This document shows positions 59,464 through 64,000 of a DNA stretch of 64,000 bases, piece after piece. Position numbers and translations under genes: made by a program. This DNA is from an uncultured bacterium (GTDB lineage Bacteria; Cyanobacteriota; Vampirovibrionia; Gastranaerophilales; Gastranaerophilaceae): positions 62,001 to 126,000 of the forward strand of contig CASGEL010000002.1 of the NCBI GenBank assembly GCA_949300485.1, given 5' to 3'. Position 1 is the first letter of the stretch. The number at the start of each line of letters is the position of its first letter. The notes beneath the pieces were generated by a model. It saw only the letters and a list, made by a program, of their open reading frames with translations. It ran no database searches and was not told the origin of the DNA.

Positions 59464-60678
59464 ATGATTAAAGAAATATCTAAATTAAAAAATAATATTG
59501 AATATATCTATAAAAAAAATGAAAATACCCCAAGAATGGCTCTTTGTTTAAACTTTTCAATAAATAAACCTGAAGTTAAACCCGGAGTTTACATGCTGAT
59601 GTCAAGACTTCTTTTACAGGGAACAAAAAACTTCAATTCAGAACAACTTGCAAATGAATTTGAAAAATATGCAATAGATTTTTCAAGTGAAATATTTACG
59701 AATTATCTAAGACTAAAATTTATATGCCTAAATGAAGATTTTTCAAAAGCTTTACAGCTGATGGGAGAAGTCATAAAAAATTCCACATTTGAAGAATTTG
59801 AAAAAGAACGTTTAAAATTAAAATGTGAAATTCCGGCAGAGTTAGATTCTCCAAGATCTGCCACAATTAATGCCTATATTCGTACATTATTTGAAAATCA
59901 CTACTATGGCAACTCGCTGACAAAAGTATTAGAAAATATCGATACAATAACAAAAGAAGATATATTGGAAGCCTATAATTATATTTTGACAGAAAGTAAA
60001 AAAGCTCTTGCAATTGTTGGAGCACTAGATAAAAATGAAATTCTGCCACAAATAGAAGATATTATAGGAACACTACCAGTTTCTACTAATAATAATTTTA
60101 TGATTTCAAAACCAGAATTAGATAAAACTAAAACAGTTGAAAATATACGCCCAGACCTTAATCAGGCACATATCATAAAAGGCTGGCTTGTTCCTACGTA
60201 TGAAAATGAAGATTATTACTCTTTAATTTTACTAAATATAATTTTAGGAGCCTGCGGCTTATCTTCAAGATTGTTCTCCGAACTTCGTGATAAAAAAGGT
60301 CTTGCATACGTGGTCAGAAGTTCTTATGAAGCTTACAAACTTGCAGGAAACTTTATGATATATATCGCAACAGAACCAAGTAATATTGAAATCTCTCTAA
60401 AAGGATTTGATGAAGAAATTGAAAAAATAAAAACAATTCCTGTTTCAGAAAAAGAACTGGAAGATGCGAAAAATAATCTTATAGGTAAATATGCATTTTT
60501 AGATGAAACAAATATACAACAAGCCTGTGGATATGCAAAATATGATGTTTTAGGCTTAGGTTTTGACTATGACGAAAAATTGAAAGAATCAATAAAATCT
60601 GTAACCCCTGAACAAATCCAAAATTGTGCAAAAAAATACTTTACGGATAATTATGTTCTTTCTATAATTAAACCTTAA
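59464..60678 (+). CDS. M16-family peptidase homologue without catalytic motif
   Basis: This protein is 404 residues from the ATG at 59464; GTG or ATG upstream starts would be preceded by no RBS. It has two M16 half-domains. In active members the first half reads HxxEH; here the equivalent PGVYMLMSRLLLQGTKNFNS has neither His nor Glu, so zinc binding is lost. The second half keeps SSRLFSELRDKKGLAYVV, the R/Y motif that holds substrate. This is the pattern of the inactive subunit in heterodimeric M16 proteases. No active partner is adjacent. Confidence 0.85.
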   Translation: MIKEISKLKNNIEYIYKKNENTPRMALCLNFSINKPEVKPGVYMLMSRLLLQGTKNFNSEQLANEFEKYAIDFSSEIFTNYLRLKFICLNEDFSKALQLMGEVIKNSTFEEFEKERLKLKCEIPAELDSPRSATINAYIRTLFENHYYGNSLTKVLENIDTITKEDILEAYNYILTESKKALAIVGALDKNEILPQIEDIIGTLPVSTNNNFMISKPELDKTKTVENIRPDLNQAHIIKGWLVPTYENEDYYSLILLNIILGACGLSSRLFSELRDKKGLAYVVRSSYEAYKLAGNFMIYIATEPSNIEISLKGFDEEIEKIKTIPVSEKELEDAKNNLIGKYAFLDETNIQQACGYAKYDVLGLGFDYDEKLKESIKSVTPEQIQNCAKKYFTDNYVLSIIKP

Positions 60679-60740
60679 CTTCTCGGCTAATAGTTTTTTT
60701 TCTCAATTTTAAAAAGAATTTTAATTGAGAGGATTGTTGC

Positions 60741-61328
60741 GTGAGAAATAAAATTACAGGACTATTATATTTTATTTGCTTTATAATCCTCTCGGGGATT
60801 ACATCACCATTATTAGCCCTGGAGTCTGACAAAAATATAAAAATTTCAGGCCAATTAACCGAAAATAAATATAATCAAACATCAGACATTGAACAATTAT
60901 TTACTCAAAATCTAAATCTTGGCGACTGCATTATTTATACAAAAGTTCCAAGAGGACTTATAGTAAGTATATGCAGCACCATTTTTTTTGATGAAGGACA
61001 GGATATTTTACTTGAAAGTTCAAAACCGCTATTATCCAAAATTGCCCAAATTCTTAAATCCATAAATAAAGAATGTAGTGTTGAAAGCAATACTGCATAT
61101 AAATCATGGGAAAAATCAAAATATAAATCCAACTGGGAACTTTCAACAGTTCGGGCAGGAAAAATCGTTGACTATCTTATTAAGGTAGAAAAAATTCATC
61201 CTCAAAAAATTAATGCCATAGGCTTTGGAGAATTTATGCCTTTTAACAACAATGTACACTACACAAACAATATGAACCGCAGAATTGATTTTGTAATTTT
61301 AAACTATGAACAAACTAATAACCGCTAA
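60741..61328 (+). CDS. OmpA/MotB-like peptidoglycan-binding protein
   Basis: This 195-residue protein starts at GTG with a GAGAGGA box. It has a signal peptide or anchor (8-27, LLYFICFIILSGITSPLLA). The OmpA-like domain spans about 75-190: ICSTIFFDEGQDILLESSKPLLSKIAQIL, then SNWELSTVRAGKIVDYLI and INAIGFGEFMPF with NNMNRRIDFVI. The Asp and Arg that grip meso-DAP are present. Flagellar MotB has the same domain but with a longer anchor. It ends 2 bases from the convergent fliA-type gene. Confidence 0.8.
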   Translation: MRNKITGLLYFICFIILSGITSPLLALESDKNIKISGQLTENKYNQTSDIEQLFTQNLNLGDCIIYTKVPRGLIVSICSTIFFDEGQDILLESSKPLLSKIAQILKSINKECSVESNTAYKSWEKSKYKSNWELSTVRAGKIVDYLIKVEKIHPQKINAIGFGEFMPFNNNVHYTNNMNRRIDFVILNYEQTNNR

Positions 61329-61329
61329 A

Positions 61330-62166
61330 TTAAACAATAGCCTTTTGAAGACGGGAGGTACGATTTTCGTTCAAAATATTTTTCAATTTCATAATAGCCT
61401 GAGCATGTAACTGGCATACCCTTGATTCTGACATTCCAAGAGTTTCGCCTATTTCTTTCATTGTCATGTTTTCTTGATAATACAAAACCATTAAAACTCT
61501 TTCCCTTTCAGGAAGTCTTTGAAGAGCCTTTTGAAGATCAGTTTTAGCATTTTGCTCCTCCATACGCTCTTGTGGATTCAATTTATTTGAATCTTCTATG
61601 GTATCAATAATTTCCATACTATCATCTGACGAACCTCTTTTGTCATAAATAGAAGTTACTGTAACATCTTCTGACAATATCTGACTAACCTTTTCCGGCT
61701 CCATATCAAGATAATTAGCAATTTCTGTTGTAGTAGGCATTCTGCCAAGTTCTTGTTTTAAATATTCTGTTGCCTGTTTAATATCTTTAATTTTTTTTCT
61801 AACACTGCGTGGTAAAAAATCTTGAGAACGTATCCTATCTAATATAGAACCTCTTATTCTTATCAATGCGTAAGTTTCAAATCTTGTATTTTTTTGAGGT
61901 GAAAAACGCTCAATAGCATTAATCAAACCTTCCACTCCGTATCCAGCAATATCTTCTATAGAAATTGTAACAGGCAAGGAAACCTTTACTCGCCCGACAA
62001 CATATCTTACAAGATAAATATATTGCACGATCAAAGCATCTCGTGAATGTTTATCGGATTTATCAGCTAGATATTTTCCCCACAATTCGGTGAGTTCTTC
62101 TTCAGACAAACGTTTTATACTATTATAAGAGGAAAAATCAAAACCTTGTTCCATTAACCTGCCCAA
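61330..62166 (-). CDS. FliA/WhiG-family sigma factor
   Basis: This 278-residue protein has regions 2, 3 and 4. Region 2 (about 40-120) has RDALIVQYIYLVRYVVGRVK, ISIEDIAGYGVEGLINAIERF and TYALIRIRGSILDRIRSQDFLPR. Region 3 is at 130-185 (GRMPTTTEIANYL). Region 4 is at 215-265 (ERERVLMVLYYQENMTMKEIGETLGMSESRVCQLHAQAI). The RIRGSILDxxRxxDxxPR sequence is diagnostic of FliA, SigD and WhiG. These direct late flagellar, chemotaxis or developmental genes. FlgM was not seen. No flagellar operon is near it. Confidence 0.92.
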   Translation of the reverse strand: MGRLMEQGFDFSSYNSIKRLSEEELTELWGKYLADKSDKHSRDALIVQYIYLVRYVVGRVKVSLPVTISIEDIAGYGVEGLINAIERFSPQKNTRFETYALIRIRGSILDRIRSQDFLPRSVRKKIKDIKQATEYLKQELGRMPTTTEIANYLDMEPEKVSQILSEDVTVTSIYDKRGSSDDSMEIIDTIEDSNKLNPQERMEEQNAKTDLQKALQRLPERERVLMVLYYQENMTMKEIGETLGMSESRVCQLHAQAIMKLKNILNENRTSRLQKAIV

Positions 62167-62315
62167 TTCATTCTTTCTTACATTTCTATTCTATAATATC
62201 TGGGTTTATAAACATCATTTAAAAAGATGAAAAGCAATTTAAGTTACTAAAGTTTTTCTAATACATCTAATTGAAAGATAAAAGCATGTAAAAATCTAAG
62301 CATGGTATAAACTTA

Positions 62316-63128
62316 CTAATCAATAAAAGCTATAGGATAAACTGACTTCAAGGCTTTGACTATCGATAAATCAATATCTGCATATAGCGCACAACTTTCA
62401 TTATCAGCCTGCACAAGAACTTCTGCCGTCGGCGAAATAATCATTGAAGATCCTAAAGCACTTATATTATCATTTATTCTGCCGGTTTGATTTGAACTAA
62501 GTGTATACACCATATTATCAAAAGCTCTTGTTCTGTTTAGAGCAATCCACATATCTTTTGCATAATTGAAAGATTGTTTATCTTCATAAACTTCAGAAGG
62601 GATAAGCCAAGCTGTCGGAAGCACAATCATTTCAGCTCCCTGTTGAACAAGTTTTTTATAATGCAGAGGATACCTTATATCATAACATATACCGATTCCA
62701 ACCTTGCCGAAATCAAAATCAACAACAACCAAATCTTCTCCAGGAGTAATCCTTTCACCTTCTGTTCCGCCCATATAATTATATAAATGAATTTTTCTAT
62801 ATTTAGCAATTATTTTCCCACTGCGATTTACTATAAAAGATGTATTATATAATTTATTATTATCAGACTCTATTACAGTACCTGCAATAATATTTGTATT
62901 ATACTTTATCGCTATCTCTTGAATTCGAGAAATAACATCTCCGCCATTAATATCTTCAGGCTGATTTACAAATATATCATGATTAATTCCCGTCGAAAAG
63001 AATTCCGGCAACACAACCAAATCTAAACATTTATCTGAATTTTGCTCTATAAAACCCTCAACAGTGCGCAAATTTAATTCTTTATCCCCGATAACCGGCT
63101 GAAACTGAATATTTAAAATTCCTGCCAT
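62316..63128 (-). CDS. Carbon-nitrogen hydrolase (nitrilase family)
   Basis: This 270-residue enzyme has the Glu42-Lys112-Cys148 triad: LPEFF, YRKIHLY and GICYDIRYP. The protein has the normal length for omega-amidase/Nit-type members that deaminate alpha-keto glutaramate or similar amides. Substrate class is not resolved. It lies between the sigma factor gene and bioB on the opposite strand to bioB, with a divergent promoter region of about 95 bases. Confidence 0.9.
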   Translation of the reverse strand: MAGILNIQFQPVIGDKELNLRTVEGFIEQNSDKCLDLVVLPEFFSTGINHDIFVNQPEDINGGDVISRIQEIAIKYNTNIIAGTVIESDNNKLYNTSFIVNRSGKIIAKYRKIHLYNYMGGTEGERITPGEDLVVVDFDFGKVGIGICYDIRYPLHYKKLVQQGAEMIVLPTAWLIPSEVYEDKQSFNYAKDMWIALNRTRAFDNMVYTLSSNQTGRINDNISALGSSMIISPTAEVLVQADNESCALYADIDLSIVKALKSVYPIAFID

Positions 63129-63170
63129 AAAATCCTCCGATTTTTATTGTACCATAACCTTATGATAAAA

Positions 63171-63199
63171 TTGACATAGATATACTTCTGAATTAATAT
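63171..63199 (+). promoter_or_regulatory. Promoter of bioB
   Basis: TTGACA (63171-63176), 17-bp spacer, TAATAT (63194-63199). It is followed by a short leader and the AAGGATGGGG box before the bioB ATG. No BirA-type operator was recognised. Confidence 0.7.
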
Positions 63200-63222
63200 T
63201 CATATAGAATAAGGATGGGGAT

Positions 63223-64000
63223 ATGAATAGCACACTAGAAAAAAAAATATACACAAAAGAAGAGTTATTAAGATTATACAACCTGCCGCTTGAAGAACTT
63301 TTAAAAGAGTCTTCCAAATATATGTCTGATAATATTGAATTTTGCTCGTTAATAAATGCAAGAAACGGTAAATGTTCTCAAGACTGCAAATACTGTGCCC
63401 AAAGTTCACACTATAGAACAGACATCGAATCATTCCCGCTGGTTGATATAGAAGAAGTCAAAAAAGCAGCACTGGAAGCAATAAATAATAAAGCTTCCCG
63501 TTTTGCAATAGTTACAAGCGGAAAAACCCCTGATGAAGGCAGAGATTTCAAACTTGAACTTGAAATGATTAAAGAAATTAAAAAGTTAGGTAATTTAAAA
63601 CCATGTGCATCTATCGGCATTCTAAATGAAGAACAGGCAAAACAACTCGCAGAAGCAGGCCTGAAAAGATTTCACCATAACATAAATACCTGCAAATCAT
63701 ACTATCCGCAAATTTGCACAACACACAAATGGGAAGACCGTCTAAATACCTGCAAACTTGTTAAAAAATACGGAATGGAATTATGCTGCGGAGTAATTTT
63801 AGGCATGGGAGAGAGCATAGAACAACGAGTAGAAATGGCTATGGAACTTGCTCAGATTGAACCTGATTCAATACCAATTAATATCTTAATGCCAATACCG
63901 CAAACACCTTTTGAAAATTATCATAATAAAATTGATGAAGAAAATATATTAAGAACCATGGCTATATTTAAAATAGCCAATCCAAAAGCTGTTGTACGTT
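63223..64000 (+). CDS. bioB: Biotin synthase, truncated by window end
   Basis: The first 259 residues are present. This radical SAM enzyme inserts sulfur into dethiobiotin. The cluster motif is Cys51-x3-Cys55-x2-Cys58 in GKCSQDCKYCAQSSHY. ASIGILN, RFHHNINT and CCGVILGMGES are typical, with cluster-ligand cysteines downstream. RBS AAGGATGGGG is strong, and a TTGACA-17-TAATAT promoter precedes it. The C-terminal [2Fe-2S] Arg region is outside the window. Confidence 0.96.
   Translation, partial: MNSTLEKKIYTKEELLRLYNLPLEELLKESSKYMSDNIEFCSLINARNGKCSQDCKYCAQSSHYRTDIESFPLVDIEEVKKAALEAINNKASRFAIVTSGKTPDEGRDFKLELEMIKEIKKLGNLKPCASIGILNEEQAKQLAEAGLKRFHHNINTCKSYYPQICTTHKWEDRLNTCKLVKKYGMELCCGVILGMGESIEQRVEMAMELAQIEPDSIPINILMPIPQTPFENYHNKIDEENILRTMAIFKIANPKAVVR

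Overview
The window looks like the chromosome of an AT-rich, diderm, host-associated bacterium. I infer a gut Melainabacterium/Vampirovibrionia of the Gastranaerophilales type, a non-photosynthetic relative of Cyanobacteria. The reasons are the low G+C, outer-envelope genes (OmpH/Skp-like, BamE-like, OmpA-like, a GT9 heptosyltransferase-type enzyme, PBP1A), a long cyanobacterial-style NusB, and many orphan proteins with an N/Q/S/T-rich start and a short [VI]-[SN]-F-x-[GN] motif. This assignment is inference; no 16S gene is present. There is no sign of prophage, insertion sequence or CRISPR array.

Layout. 1-4.3 kb: the start of a Fur-family regulator with a Fur-box-like operator, orphan membrane proteins, tRNA-Glu and a stand-alone OLD-type TOPRIM protein. 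4.3-7.5 kb: a protein with a papain-like Cys/His/Asn arrangement and a 5'-nucleotidase (UshA family) without a signal peptide. 7.5-13.1 kb: ftsY, nusB, a YkgJ-type protein, rpsA and ispH. 13.2-19.4 kb: a 1312-residue low-complexity protein, another orphan, and a FliK-like protein. 19.4-24.5 kb: GNAT, ribBA, ribE and PBP1A. 24.7-31.5 kb: an FAD dehydrogenase, small secreted proteins, a noncoding region with a strong terminator and a duplicated 44-bp element, a frameshifted lipase-like gene, a Skp-like protein and lipA. 31.5-34 kb: lpd and alr. 34-37.6 kb: tandem ten-TM metal exporter paralogues and a TPR-glycosyltransferase. 37.6-42.5 kb: secreted envelope proteins and HEAT-repeat proteins. 42.5-47.8 kb: metF, deoC, a DUF3137 protein, flhB, a sigma-70 factor and an M14 amidase. 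48-54 kb: cysS, murJ and a SpoIID-like protein. 54-59.4 kb: rpsF-ssb-rpsR, dapF, GT9 and comM/yifB. 59.4-64 kb: an M16 pseudo-peptidase, an OmpA-like protein, a FliA/WhiG sigma factor, a nitrilase and the start of bioB.

How the genes fit together. Much of the window serves envelope growth: alr and dapF make peptidoglycan precursors, murJ flips lipid II, PBP1A polymerises it, and SpoIID-like and M14 proteins trim or recycle it. A second theme is cofactor metabolism (riboflavin, biotin, lipoate, isoprenoid, folate C1). A third is a dispersed flagellar or type III export signature: flhB, a FliK-like protein, a FliA/WhiG sigma factor and a MotB/OmpA-like protein. Several orphan proteins lack signal peptides and start with S/T/N/Q-rich unstructured segments, including an enzyme family that is normally periplasmic. 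The main hypothesis offered is that these are substrates of a flagellar-type export machine.
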